The notes beneath the pieces were generated by a model. It did not search any database. It was not told the DNA's origin and worked only from the letters and a program-made list of their open reading frames with translations. Below are positions 27,770-35,654 of a stretch of 64,000 nt of DNA, piece by piece. How positions within the stretch are numbered: the stretch's first letter is position 1; each line of letters starts with the position of its first letter. The stretch is from Winogradskyella helgolandensis (GTDB taxonomy: Bacteria > Bacteroidota > Bacteroidia > Flavobacteriales > Flavobacteriaceae): positions 1,240,001-1,304,000 of the forward strand of contig NZ_JABFHO010000001.1 of the NCBI RefSeq assembly GCF_013404085.1. The letters run 5' to 3'. The translations under genes were made by a program, and so were the position numbers.

Positions 27770-29095
27770 TTAATTATTGATTGGTGTATTAAGAACAGTT
27801 TCTAAGGTTGCTTTAGAGTTGATGACGTCTAGCATTGCTTGAAGTAATTCTTGTTGTGCTGAATATAATTGTGTTTGTGCTTGTCTAAGTTCGAAGCTAG
27901 AACCAATACCTTCAAAAAACTTAGTTTGGTTTTTAGTTTCTATACGTTCTGCAAGTGATAAATTTTGTCTTTTGTTGTCGTAATCTTCAATGGCAAATTG
28001 ATAATCACTTTTAGCTGATGCAATTTCAAGTTTGATGCGTTGTTCTGTTTCTGTTAGATCCGTTTCGGCTTTTTCTAAATTAATTTTAGCGCGTTGGGTA
28101 GAAGCGTTGCGCATTCCAGAACTAAAAATTGGAATACTAAGGGTTACACCAAATGCAGAAGTGCCAATCCATCGTTGTTCTTTGTCAAAATAGGTAAACT
28201 CATCACTGTTTCCTACATAGGCACCATTTAAATAGGCGCTTAAAGTTGGGAGTGCCTTACTTTGCTCAAGTTTTACAAGTAATTCTTTAGAGACTTTATC
28301 ATTATTTGCAATTTTATAATCGATGTTATTTTCAACATTATTTTCAAGTGCTAAAATTTCTAGATTTATATTATTGTCGGTTAAGGATTCTAAAGTGTCC
28401 GTTAAAATTGTTGTGTTGTAAACATCAATACCTAAATTAATATTAAGCATTTGAAGTGCAATATTCTGGAGACGTTCGGTTTTGTTTAAATTACTTTTTA
28501 AGCCTGAAAGTGTGATTTGTAATTGCTCTACACTTTCTTCTTCCTCTAAGCCGTTTTCAAAGATTTTTTCAGTCTCAAAAAGATTTTTTTCTAATACAGA
28601 TACGTTTCGTCTTAGAATCTCAACACTTTCATTTGCTAATAGGACATTGCCATAAGCATTAATTACAGCTTTTCTAACTTCTAGGTCTGTTTTCGTTTTG
28701 GCATTTTCAGAGATTTCCAAAAATACTTTTGCGGATTGTAAACCTACAATATAGGAGCCATCAAAAAGTAGTTGGTTTAAGGTTACGGACGGATTCATAG
28801 ATTGTTTGGCACCAAAATCTACCACACCATCCTGATCAAAATCAATGGCATCGAACTGTTGTTTAATGTTGTTGGTATAACTTATACTGGCATCAATTTG
28901 AGGTAAGCCAGTAGCTGTTGTTTCCCATTTTTGTTGTTTGGCTGCTTCAATATCTCGAGAAGCATTAATGGCCGTTCTATTGTTTTCCAAAGCATAGTCA
29001 ATAGCTTCTTGAAGCGAAAGGCTTATAGGCTGGTCTTGCGAAAAGCCGACTTGAAAAATAATAAAACCTATTAATAGCGTTAGTGTTTTTTTCAT
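27770..29095 (-). CDS. TolC-family outer membrane efflux protein
   Basis: 441 residues with a signal peptide (cleaved near VGFSQ) and two internally repeated outer-membrane-efflux halves; each starts with a helical segment such as SLQEAIDYALENNRTAI. The C-terminal half contains RAKINLEKAETDLTETEQRIKLEI, typical of the periplasmic coiled coil. It forms the trimeric exit duct of the pump. It lies 6 bp downstream of the tetR gene. Confidence 0.9.
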   Translation of the reverse strand: MKKTLTLLIGFIIFQVGFSQDQPISLSLQEAIDYALENNRTAINASRDIEAAKQQKWETTATGLPQIDASISYTNNIKQQFDAIDFDQDGVVDFGAKQSMNPSVTLNQLLFDGSYIVGLQSAKVFLEISENAKTKTDLEVRKAVINAYGNVLLANESVEILRRNVSVLEKNLFETEKIFENGLEEEESVEQLQITLSGLKSNLNKTERLQNIALQMLNINLGIDVYNTTILTDTLESLTDNNINLEILALENNVENNIDYKIANNDKVSKELLVKLEQSKALPTLSAYLNGAYVGNSDEFTYFDKEQRWIGTSAFGVTLSIPIFSSGMRNASTQRAKINLEKAETDLTETEQRIKLEIASAKSDYQFAIEDYDNKRQNLSLAERIETKNQTKFFEGIGSSFELRQAQTQLYSAQQELLQAMLDVINSKATLETVLNTPINN

Positions 29096-29101
29096 AGGTT
29101 A

Positions 29102-29701
29102 TTAAAGATTGGTGTTTAGTTGTGTTAATTTTTCTAATCCTTTAGCGGAGCAGATACCTCGTAAATGGTAATCTATATAATTGTTCATTAACATCATCAT
29201 TGAAAAATTTTCGCGAGGAAAAATATCTTGATCCTTTAAAGAAATCATACCGTTAAAATAGAATCGTGCTATAAAATCAATGTCTATACTGTCTCTATAG
29301 AATTCTTGGGTTACACCACGTTCTAAATTACGGGTTACACAACCCAACATTTTTTCGAATTGCTTTTTCTTTAATGAAGCATAAATTTTAGGATAGTATT
29401 TTTGAAGCTGATATTGAGGAGACGATTTTTCGTCTTTTAAATTAAGCATTACAAACCGTTTAATCTCATATATTTCTTCTATTGGGTTTTTGTCTAGCTC
29501 ACAAATACAATCAATCCCATGTGAAATACAGTTAAAAACATGCATTGCAGTAGCTTCTACAAGTTTTGTTTTGTTTTGAAAATGCTGATAAATAGTTTTT
29601 TTTGAAATACCCATTTCATTAGCAATATCATCCATGGTAACGCTCTTAAACCCTAAGTTTAAGAACAAATCAGTAGATTTTAATATTATTTTATCTTTCA
29701 T
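29102..29701 (-). CDS. TetR/AcrR-family transcriptional regulator
   Basis: 199 residues. The N-terminal helix-turn-helix is textbook (SVTMDDIANEMGISKKTIYQHFQNKTKLV, residues ~20-50); the C-terminal ligand domain is divergent and Cys-containing. As first gene of the operon it most likely represses its own promoter and the pump: an inverted repeat lies on the promoter at 29756-29783. The inducer is unknown. Confidence 0.92.
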   Translation of the reverse strand: MKDKIILKSTDLFLNLGFKSVTMDDIANEMGISKKTIYQHFQNKTKLVEATAMHVFNCISHGIDCICELDKNPIEEIYEIKRFVMLNLKDEKSSPQYQLQKYYPKIYASLKKKQFEKMLGCVTRNLERGVTQEFYRDSIDIDFIARFYFNGMISLKDQDIFPRENFSMMMLMNNYIDYHLRGICSAKGLEKLTQLNTNL

Positions 29702-29742
29702 CTCTGTGTTCCGAGAAAGCGGAATATCTTTTTATTTGGACG

Positions 29743-29774
29743 CAAAACTACAATAGGAAACTTTAAAAACCAAA
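29743..29774 (-). promoter_or_regulatory. Promoter of the tetR-efflux operon
   Basis: On the minus strand TTTG (plus 29771-29774), 20-bp spacer, TAGTTTTG (plus 29743-29750), a full match to the Bacteroidota -33/-7 pattern. It is 42 bp upstream of the tetR start codon and overlaps the inverted repeat below. Confidence 0.75.
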
Positions 29775-29783
29775 AAAGTTTCC
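29756..29783. promoter_or_regulatory. Candidate TetR operator
   Basis: Perfect inverted repeat GGAAACTTT / AAAGTTTCC (29756-29764 with 29775-29783) with a 10-bp spacer, covering the -33 element and most of the spacer of the tetR promoter. Size and place fit autorepression by a TetR dimer. Confidence 0.65.
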
Positions 29784-29815
29784 AAAGTTTTAATGATTTT
29801 TTAACATGATTAACA

Positions 29816-29848
29816 TTTGTTTAAAATATGTTTAATACATTATTTTTG
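29816..29848 (+). promoter_or_regulatory. Promoter of the polyprenyl synthase gene
   Basis: TTTG (29816-29819), 21-bp spacer, TATTTTTG (29841-29848). The ATG at 29853 is only 4 bp after the -7 element, so the mRNA is predicted to be leaderless or nearly so. Confidence 0.65.
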
Positions 29849-29852
29849 TCTT

Positions 29853-30827
29853 ATGCAACATATTGAGAATTATCAAAAGCCCTTTCTAAAATATTTAGAA
29901 GATTTTACAGTAGATCGAGAACCCCAAAATTTATATAGTCCTATTAAATATATATTGGAATTAGGTGGTAAACGACTACGACCAATTTTAACATTAATGA
30001 CGGCTGAGGTTTTTGGTGGAACCGCTCAAAAAGCCATGGATGCGGCTTTGTCTATAGAGGTTTTTCATAATTTTTCTTTAGTGCACGATGATATTATGGA
30101 TGATGCTCCTTTGCGAAGAGGCGAACAAACGGTTCATGAAAAGTGGAATTTAAATACCGGAATTCTCTCAGGTGATGCTATGTTAATTATGGCGTATCAA
30201 TTATTTGAAAATTATGATGCGCAAACATTTCAGGATTTAGCGAAACTATTTAGTAAAACAGCTTTAGAGGTTTGTGAAGGTCAGCAATATGATATTGATT
30301 TTGAAACACGAGACGATGTTACCATTGCTGAGTATTTAAAAATGATTGAATTTAAAACAGCAGTTTTAGTTGGTGCTGCCATGAAAATGGGAGCTATTGT
30401 AGCAAAAGCGTCAATTGAAGATCAAAATGCTATCTATGAATTTGGACGCTATTTAGGCATCGCTTTTCAATTACAAGACGATTATTTAGATGCGTTTGGA
30501 AATCCTGAAACCTTTGGAAAACAAGTAGGAGGTGATATTATTGAAAATAAAAAGACCTATTTGTATTTAAAAACAATGGAATTAGGTTCTGATGATGATA
30601 GTTTAAATTTAAAAACGTTTATGTCTAATTCAGAACTTCCTAATACTAATAAAGTTGAAAAGGTAAAAGCGTTATTCAATAGATCTGGTGCTTCAGAAGC
30701 TACTCAAATTGCTGTAAAAAATTACACGAATAAGGCGTTTGAGGTTCTAAAAAGTTTAAATATTGCTGATGATAGAAAGCAATCACTTCGTTTGTTTGGT
30801 GAACAATTAATGAACAGACGCGTTTAA
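29853..30827 (+). CDS. Polyprenyl diphosphate synthase
   Basis: 324-residue trans-prenyltransferase that adds isopentenyl diphosphate units to an allylic primer, supplying quinone side chains or farnesyl/geranylgeranyl chains. The Asp-rich motifs are clear: DDIMDD (FARM, first) with following RRG, and DDYLD (SARM, second), plus GGKRLRP. ATG 29853 (MQHIENY) is preferred over a non-homologous upstream extension at 29817, which would start inside the -33 element. Chain length cannot be set from the sequence. Followed after 6 bp by a small conserved gene. Confidence 0.93.
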   Translation: MQHIENYQKPFLKYLEDFTVDREPQNLYSPIKYILELGGKRLRPILTLMTAEVFGGTAQKAMDAALSIEVFHNFSLVHDDIMDDAPLRRGEQTVHEKWNLNTGILSGDAMLIMAYQLFENYDAQTFQDLAKLFSKTALEVCEGQQYDIDFETRDDVTIAEYLKMIEFKTAVLVGAAMKMGAIVAKASIEDQNAIYEFGRYLGIAFQLQDDYLDAFGNPETFGKQVGGDIIENKKTYLYLKTMELGSDDDSLNLKTFMSNSELPNTNKVEKVKALFNRSGASEATQIAVKNYTNKAFEVLKSLNIADDRKQSLRLFGEQLMNRRV

Positions 30828-30833
30828 TACCCA

Positions 30834-31184
30834 ATGAATTTACCGTCAAATTTTGAGGAGTTAATTCTAGAAGCAGAAACGCTACAACTCTATAGGAAAC
30901 TTATTATTCAACTTAACAAGGATTTATTGTATGCTAATATAGATTTAGAGTTTGATGAAGAAACCTTGCCTACGAGTTTAAAATTAGTGTTTCAAGACAC
31001 CGTTTTTAATCTCATAAATTCTAAATTTTCAGACTATCTTAATCTCCTTTATATTGTAGATGTTTCAGAAGCTAAAATAAAAGCTCTTGATGGCAGTGAT
31101 GTTTTAAAGTTGTCTGAAGACGTAACTTTTATTATTTTGCAACGTGAATGGCAAAAAGTATGGTATAAATCCAAATATTCTTAA
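30834..31184 (+). CDS. Conserved hypothetical protein downstream of polyprenyl synthase
   Basis: 116 residues, soluble, no signal peptide or membrane segment, Leu-rich and acidic (ELILEAETLQLYRKLIIQLNKDLLYANIDLEF), mixed alpha/beta. Starts 6 bp after the synthase stop, so the two are cotranscribed. I recognise no domain and no active-site motif. Confidence 0.7.
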   Translation: MNLPSNFEELILEAETLQLYRKLIIQLNKDLLYANIDLEFDEETLPTSLKLVFQDTVFNLINSKFSDYLNLLYIVDVSEAKIKALDGSDVLKLSEDVTFIILQREWQKVWYKSKYS

Positions 31185-31197
31185 AATTATTTATTCC

Positions 31198-31211
31198 GGA
31201 TAATATTGTCC
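31198..31211. promoter_or_regulatory. Motif-1 palindrome at the Rrf2 promoter
   Basis: GGATAATATTGTCC, a near-perfect 14-bp palindrome that contains the TTG of the -33 element (31206-31208). One of five related sites in the island; its place fits autorepression by the Rrf2 protein. Confidence 0.65.
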
Positions 31212-31237
31212 TATTTAAAAGATTAATTGTATTTTTG
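31206..31237 (+). promoter_or_regulatory. Promoter of the Rrf2 regulator gene
   Basis: TTG (31206-31208), 21-bp spacer, TATTTTTG (31230-31237), 22 bp before the start codon. Confidence 0.6.
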
Positions 31238-31259
31238 TAATCTAAAACAGCAATAAAAG

Positions 31260-31694
31260 ATGTTTTCTAAAGCTTGTGAGTACGGCATAAAAGCAGCAAT
31301 TTTTATTGCTATTAATTCTTCAGAAAGTAGACGTGTAAGTCCTAAAGAGATTTCAGAAGAGATAGATTCTCCTCAGGCTTTTACAGCTAAAATTCTACAA
31401 GCTTTGGTGAGAAACAACATTGTGAAATCCGTTAGAGGTGCCCATGGTGGTTTTGAAATTGATAAAGATAAAATTGCAACCACCAAACTCTCTCAAATAG
31501 TTTTTGCCATAGATGGTGATAATATCTATAAAGGTTGTGGATTAGGCTTACATACTTGCGATGAAAATCATCCTTGTCCTGTACACGATAAGTTTAAGAT
31601 CGTTAGAGACGAACTTAAGGATATGTTAGAAACAACTAGTTTAGAGCAACTCGCATTAGATATAAAATCTGGTGTCACATTTTTAAAGGTCTAA
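31260..31694 (+). CDS. Rrf2-family Fe-S transcriptional regulator (NsrR/IscR-like)
   Basis: 144 residues. N-terminal winged helix (CEYGIKAAIFIA, SPKEISEEIDSPQAFTAKILQALVRNNIVKSVRGAHGGF), then three cysteines C93-x6-C100-x5-C106 (KGCGLGLHTCDENHPC), the cluster-binding pattern of NsrR/IscR-type members. NsrR senses nitric oxide through its cluster. Here the gene is immediately upstream of RIC and 8 kb from nirK, so an NO-responsive repressor is the best reading. It probably binds the motif-1 palindrome in front of its own gene and others. Not called NsrR because the target motif differs from proteobacterial NsrR sites. Confidence 0.85.
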   Translation: MFSKACEYGIKAAIFIAINSSESRRVSPKEISEEIDSPQAFTAKILQALVRNNIVKSVRGAHGGFEIDKDKIATTKLSQIVFAIDGDNIYKGCGLGLHTCDENHPCPVHDKFKIVRDELKDMLETTSLEQLALDIKSGVTFLKV

Positions 31695-31714
31695 AAAAAA
31701 TTTGAATATAAATA

Positions 31715-31728
31715 AGATAAAATTATCC
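31715..31728. promoter_or_regulatory. Motif-1 palindrome before RIC
   Basis: AGATAAAATTATCC, arms GATAA / TTATC perfect, 15 bp before the RIC start codon. The same sequence context (ATTATCCGAA) recurs before the 43526 gene. Confidence 0.6.
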
Positions 31729-31743
31729 GAAATAAAAAATAAT

Positions 31744-32475
31744 ATGGAAACACTTCAAAAAAACACACAAAAAGAAATAGGGCAATTTGTTGCCGAGGAT
31801 TTTAGAACTGCAGCTATTTTTTCAAAATATAAAATTGACTTTTGTTGTCAAGGTAACAGAACCGTAGAGGAGGCTTGTGATAAAAAAGGTATTGATAGTA
31901 ACACGCTAATAGATGAGCTTAATCAGGTTTTAGATTCTAAAGGTGGAGAAACCATTGATTATAAATCTTGGCCATTAGATTTATTGGCTGAATATATTGA
32001 AAAGAAACACCACAGGTATGTTGAAGAAAAAACACCAGTATTACGCCAGTTTTTAGATAAACTTTGTAAAGTTCATGGTGAGCGTCACCCAGAGTTATTT
32101 AAAATTAATGAATTATTTGTGGCTTCGTCTGGAGAATTAGCGTCGCACATGAAAAAAGAAGAACTCATCCTTTTTCCTTTCATAAAAAAAATGGTAAAAG
32201 CTAAATTAGAAAATAGCGCTGTACAATCTCCTCAATTTGGTACGGTTGAAAATCCTATAGCCATGATGATGGAAGAACACGATAACGAAGGTGCACGCTT
32301 TAGAGAAATAGATGCCCTTACAAATAATTATACTCCGCCAGCAGATGCATGTAATACGTATAAAGTTACTTTTGCCATGTTAGAGGAATTTGAAAAAGAT
32401 TTACATCTACACATTCATTTAGAGAATAATATCCTTTTCCCAGAGGCTATAAAATTGGAACAACAGTTTGGTTAA
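31744..32475 (+). CDS. ric: Iron-sulfur cluster repair di-iron protein RIC (ScdA/YtfE/DnrN)
   Basis: 243 residues. N-terminal ScdA_N domain with DFCCQGNRTVEEAC (Cys34-Cys35), then a hemerythrin-type domain with a four-helix di-iron site (KKHHRYVEE, CKVHGERHPELF, HMKKEELILFPF, MMEEHDNEGARF, HIHLENNILFPE). RIC proteins repair Fe-S clusters damaged by NO or oxidation and are induced by NO. Start at 31744 is chosen; a TTG 14 codons upstream would put the motif-1 operator inside the gene. 49 bp behind the Rrf2 gene. Confidence 0.94.
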   Translation: METLQKNTQKEIGQFVAEDFRTAAIFSKYKIDFCCQGNRTVEEACDKKGIDSNTLIDELNQVLDSKGGETIDYKSWPLDLLAEYIEKKHHRYVEEKTPVLRQFLDKLCKVHGERHPELFKINELFVASSGELASHMKKEELILFPFIKKMVKAKLENSAVQSPQFGTVENPIAMMMEEHDNEGARFREIDALTNNYTPPADACNTYKVTFAMLEEFEKDLHLHIHLENNILFPEAIKLEQQFG

Positions 32476-32506
32476 TAAAAATCCCTAATACATTTTTAAA
32501 CTAGAG

Positions 32507-32544
32507 AAATCCTAAGATGTTATTCCCTTGCATTTTGGGATTTT
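32507..32544 (+). terminator. Terminator of rrf2-ric
   Basis: 13-bp stem (32507-32519 with 32531-32543) including two G-U pairs, 11-nt loop, T's following. Separates ric from the membrane-protein gene at 32587. Confidence 0.65.
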
Positions 32545-32586
32545 CTTCATATTAATCTGTATCTTACTAAATCGTAATTTAAAGCG

Positions 32587-33780
32587 ATGTCCAAAAAATT
32601 AGTCATCATATGTTTAATTAATTTTCTAATTGCTGCCGTAATGGGTTTGGCATTACGCTTCTCGTTTTTAGAATCTATTGGTTTAAATTATCGGTTTTTA
32701 ACACATGCGCATTCTCATGTTGCGATGTTGGGTTGGGTGTATTTAATGTTATTTACACTTTTTGTTCATTACCTGATTCCAGATAAACCCAAAAGTTTTA
32801 CGCGTTTATTTTGGCTCACAGAATTTGCTGTGGTTGGTATGATGATTAGCTTTCCGTTACAAGGGTATGCTGTTATTTCTATATCTTTTTCAACACTACA
32901 TATTTTTTGTAGCTATTATTTTGTACATCTCATTTGGAAACACATTAAAACCAATTCTTCAGTTACAGAAAAGTTATTAAAATCATCACTTGTATTCATG
33001 GTTGTTTCCACAATTGGTGTTTGGTGTTTAGGACCAGCGGTTTCAATGTTTGGACCTGCTTCTGCGTTTTATCAAATTGCAATTCAGTTCTTTTTACATT
33101 TTCAGTTTAATGGCTGGTTTTTAATCGGAGTTATCACTGTATTCTTTCATATTTTAAAGATTGAAGATTCTAAAACGTTCAAGCAATTCTACATACTATT
33201 AATAACATCAACACTATTAACGTTCGCCTTGCCAATACAATGGTTTGCACCTCATAGTAGTTTGCCTTGGATTAATGGAGTAGGAGTGGCACTTCAGATT
33301 GGAGCGCTTTATAAATTCTTTCAACTTGTAAAACCGAATCAAAATTTAGTGTTTAATAAAGAAAATAAGCATGTGATCTATATGTATAGTTTTGCGCTTG
33401 TTTGTTTTATTTTAAAAGTACTGTTTCAATCATTATCTGTTTTACCTCAATTTTCAGAAGTTGTTTATAATCATCGCAATTTTGTCATTGGATTCATTCA
33501 CTTACTCATGTTGGGTGTGATTTCAGGATTTTTATTTGCTTTTATTTTGAAAAGCGATTTAGTAACTTTTTCTAAAAGTTTAGATTTAGGTATTTTTAGT
33601 TTTCTTTTAGGCTTTGTATTAACGGAATTACTCCTATTAATTCAAGGTGTAATGTTTTACGTCGGTAGTGGTATGCTTCCGAATTATTACCTGTTGTTAT
33701 TTCTTTTCAGCATCTTATTGCCCTTAGGAATCAGCATTATCTTATTACATATTATAAAACACAAAACGTATGCAATCTAA
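32587..33780 (+). CDS. Polytopic membrane protein, haem-copper-oxidase subunit I-like
   Basis: 397 residues with about eleven or twelve hydrophobic segments and no signal peptide. Conserved-looking histidines sit at helix edges: FLTHAHSHVAMLGW (H40, H42, H44), FFLHFQFNGW, FFHILK, and GFIHLLMLGVISGF. The layout recalls single-subunit haem-copper-oxidase/NnrS-like proteins that occur beside NO-stress genes. It ends by overlapping the hemerythrin gene by 11 bp, so the two are translationally coupled. I do not see the full HxH/HH ligand set of a NO reductase, and no cytochrome c subunit, so enzymatic NO reduction is not claimed. Confidence 0.6.
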   Translation: MSKKLVIICLINFLIAAVMGLALRFSFLESIGLNYRFLTHAHSHVAMLGWVYLMLFTLFVHYLIPDKPKSFTRLFWLTEFAVVGMMISFPLQGYAVISISFSTLHIFCSYYFVHLIWKHIKTNSSVTEKLLKSSLVFMVVSTIGVWCLGPAVSMFGPASAFYQIAIQFFLHFQFNGWFLIGVITVFFHILKIEDSKTFKQFYILLITSTLLTFALPIQWFAPHSSLPWINGVGVALQIGALYKFFQLVKPNQNLVFNKENKHVIYMYSFALVCFILKVLFQSLSVLPQFSEVVYNHRNFVIGFIHLLMLGVISGFLFAFILKSDLVTFSKSLDLGIFSFLLGFVLTELLLLIQGVMFYVGSGMLPNYYLLLFLFSILLPLGISIILLHIIKHKTYAI

Positions 33781-34231
33781 ACCTCAAAAAAGACATAAAG
33801 CACTTCAACCTTTAAGCAGAGAACATCATCATGGCTTACTATTATCTTGGAAAATCAGAGCAGGATTTAGTAAGGAAATCGATCCTAAACGCATTAGAGC
33901 TTATGCTCATTGGTTTTTTGAAAATCATTTAATTCCACATTTTGAATTAGAAGAAATACATATTTTTTCGATTTTAGAGCCAGAAAATGAGTTGGTAAAA
34001 CGTGGTTTAGCAGAACACAGACGTTTAAAGCGATTGTTTACAGATTACGATGATGATGTAAAAATACTGAGTAAAATTGAAGAAGAATTAGAGCAGCATA
34101 TTCGATTTGAAGAACGGATTCTTTTCCCAGAAATTCAAAAGGTAGCAACAGAAGCACAGTTACGTCACATCGAGCTCATACATCAGCCCGAAAAGTTTAT
34201 AGACAACGAAAGTGATGTGTTTTGGAAATAG
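33770..34231 (+). CDS. Hemerythrin-domain protein
   Basis: 153 residues with the di-iron ligand pattern: SREHHHGLLL, HFELEEIHIF, EHRRLKRLF and HIRFEERILFPE. Four-helix bundle that may bind O2 or NO, or act as an iron store or sensor. The start codon lies 11 bp inside the preceding membrane-protein gene, suggesting a joint role. Confidence 0.9.
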   Translation: MQSKPQKRHKALQPLSREHHHGLLLSWKIRAGFSKEIDPKRIRAYAHWFFENHLIPHFELEEIHIFSILEPENELVKRGLAEHRRLKRLFTDYDDDVKILSKIEEELEQHIRFEERILFPEIQKVATEAQLRHIELIHQPEKFIDNESDVFWK

Positions 34232-34242
34232 AAATCCTATAC

Positions 34243-34286
34243 ATGATTAATATCATTGTGGGTATTTATGAATTTATTTAGATTTA
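34243..34286 (+). promoter_or_regulatory. FNR-like site and -7 element of the Usp gene
   Basis: ATGATTAATATCAT (34243-34256), a TGAT-N4-ATCA CRP/FNR-type palindrome. Its centre is exactly 33 bp from the centre of TAGATTTA (34279-34286; one mismatch from TAnnTTTG), the same spacing as at nirK and the nos operon. No -33 element is visible. Fits a class II activator at about -41.5. Confidence 0.65.
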
Positions 34287-34304
34287 AGAATAAGTTCTAT
34301 TAAG

Positions 34305-35129
34305 ATGAAAAAGATACTTTTACTTACGGATTTTTCTAAGAATGCTACAAATGCTATTGCTTATGCCATGCAATTTTTTGAATCTAAAAAGTGTACATTC
34401 TATGTTATGTATGTGCACAAAGTAGGTGGCTATGTATCCGATGATTTATTAATGTCTCCTAAAAATTCTATTCACGATTCTATAACTGAAAAACCCAAGA
34501 AGAAGCTAAATGCTTTAATCGAAAAATTAAAACAAGATTATAAGGAACAAGATTACGAATTTGAGTTTATTATAGATTACGACGTGTTTATTGATGCGAT
34601 CAATCAAGCTGTAAACAAATTGTCTATAGATTTTGTAGTAATGGGAAGCAATGGTGCTTCCAATGTTAAAGAGGTGATTTTCGGAAGTAACACGATTAAT
34701 GTCATTGAAAAGGTGAAATGTAAAACCTTAGTGGTACCAAGTAATTATGAGTTTATACCTACTAAAGAATTTCTTGTATCCTTAAATAAGGATTGCGTAT
34801 TAAATAGTTATTTACGTGACACTATTATCGACTTTATAGAAGATTTCAATCTTAAATTGCATGTCTTAAGAGTGACATCAGAAAAGGAAACCTATACTAT
34901 TGCTTTAGACGATAAGGAACGATTATCGTTGTTAGAGTCTAAATATTATCTCGTCCAAGATGTGCCAGTAGATTATGCTGTTTCTAGTTACCTTCAAACG
35001 AATACTATAGATATAACCGCTTTTATTGCACAAGATAAATCGTTGTTAAAACGTCTGTTTAGTGCCTCACCAAGTAAAGTGCTAAAGTCTAGAATGAAAT
35101 TGCCATTGTTAGTCTTGCATAATCATTAG
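34305..35129 (+). CDS. Universal stress protein, tandem Usp
   Basis: 274 residues: an intact N-terminal Usp domain (1-145) with the ATP-binding GSNGASNVKEVIFGSNT (Gx2Gx9GS) and KTLVVP, then a degenerate C-terminal half (~146-274) without that motif. Tandem Usp proteins are common near oxygen-limited respiration genes in Bacteroidota. An FNR-like class II site upstream suggests induction under low oxygen. The next gene is 15 bp away. Confidence 0.88.
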   Translation: MKKILLLTDFSKNATNAIAYAMQFFESKKCTFYVMYVHKVGGYVSDDLLMSPKNSIHDSITEKPKKKLNALIEKLKQDYKEQDYEFEFIIDYDVFIDAINQAVNKLSIDFVVMGSNGASNVKEVIFGSNTINVIEKVKCKTLVVPSNYEFIPTKEFLVSLNKDCVLNSYLRDTIIDFIEDFNLKLHVLRVTSEKETYTIALDDKERLSLLESKYYLVQDVPVDYAVSSYLQTNTIDITAFIAQDKSLLKRLFSASPSKVLKSRMKLPLLVLHNH

Positions 35130-35144
35130 TTACTGAATTTTAAA

Positions 35145-35615
35145 ATGTTTAAAAGTGTAGAAGCCATGATAAAAATCTTAAATATAGAAGAGTGTGAACT
35201 AATATTAAGCCGGAACTATATCGGTCATTTGGCTTATGTTTATCAAGGTAAACCTTTTGTTGTACCCATTACTTATTTTTATTCGACCGATAGAATTATT
35301 TGTTATTCTGGAGATGGACATAAAATAAATGCTTTACGTCAGCATAAGTCGGTAGCACTAGAAGTTTCTGAAATAAACACAATTACCAATTGGAAATCTG
35401 TTGTAGCACATGGAGACTTTATAGAACTAGAACGAAGTAGTGCCAAAGCTTTGTTACACGAGTTTTCTTTAGGTGTTAAAGATGTTATTTTGCGAAAAGA
35501 ATTACGTGATCTCGATTTTATAAGTGAATTTTCTGCTAAAATTGATTCTGAAGAAACAGCTGTAGTTTTTGTTATTGATATAACCGAGTTGACGGGTAAA
35601 TTAAGGCACGATTAA
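35145..35615 (+). CDS. Pyridoxamine 5'-phosphate oxidase-like flavin split-barrel protein
   Basis: 156 residues (an alternative start at 35166 gives 149). FMN-binding split barrel: GHLAYVYQGKPFVVPITYFYS, then YSGDGHKINALRQHKSVALEVSEI and WKSVVAHGDFIELE. This subfamily (often called NimA-like) uses flavin; some bind haem. It is not a true PNPOx. 15 bp behind the Usp gene and probably under the same FNR-like site, so a role in low-oxygen or NO stress is plausible. Confidence 0.82.
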   Translation: MFKSVEAMIKILNIEECELILSRNYIGHLAYVYQGKPFVVPITYFYSTDRIICYSGDGHKINALRQHKSVALEVSEINTITNWKSVVAHGDFIELERSSAKALLHEFSLGVKDVILRKELRDLDFISEFSAKIDSEETAVVFVIDITELTGKLRHD

Positions 35616-35626
35616 AATAATTTTCC

Positions 35627-35642
35627 TTAGTTGAAAAACTAA
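35627..35642. terminator. Weak hairpin between convergent genes
   Basis: TTAGTT / AACTAA stem (35627-35632 with 35637-35642) around a GAAA loop, A/T-rich flanks. Six-bp stem only, so a weak bidirectional terminator candidate. Confidence 0.35.
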
Positions 35643-35654
35643 AAATACTTCCTT

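Noticed and set aside
31260..31694. Firm NsrR name for the Rrf2 regulator
   Set aside because: The cysteine pattern and the neighbours fit, but the proposed operator differs from known NsrR sites.
31702..31743. TTG start upstream of ric
   Set aside because: It would place the motif-1 operator within the coding region; the ATG at 31744 gives the normal ScdA length.
32587..33780. Nitric oxide reductase call
   Set aside because: The full set of HCO-type His ligands is not seen, and there is no cytochrome subunit; described only as HCO-like.
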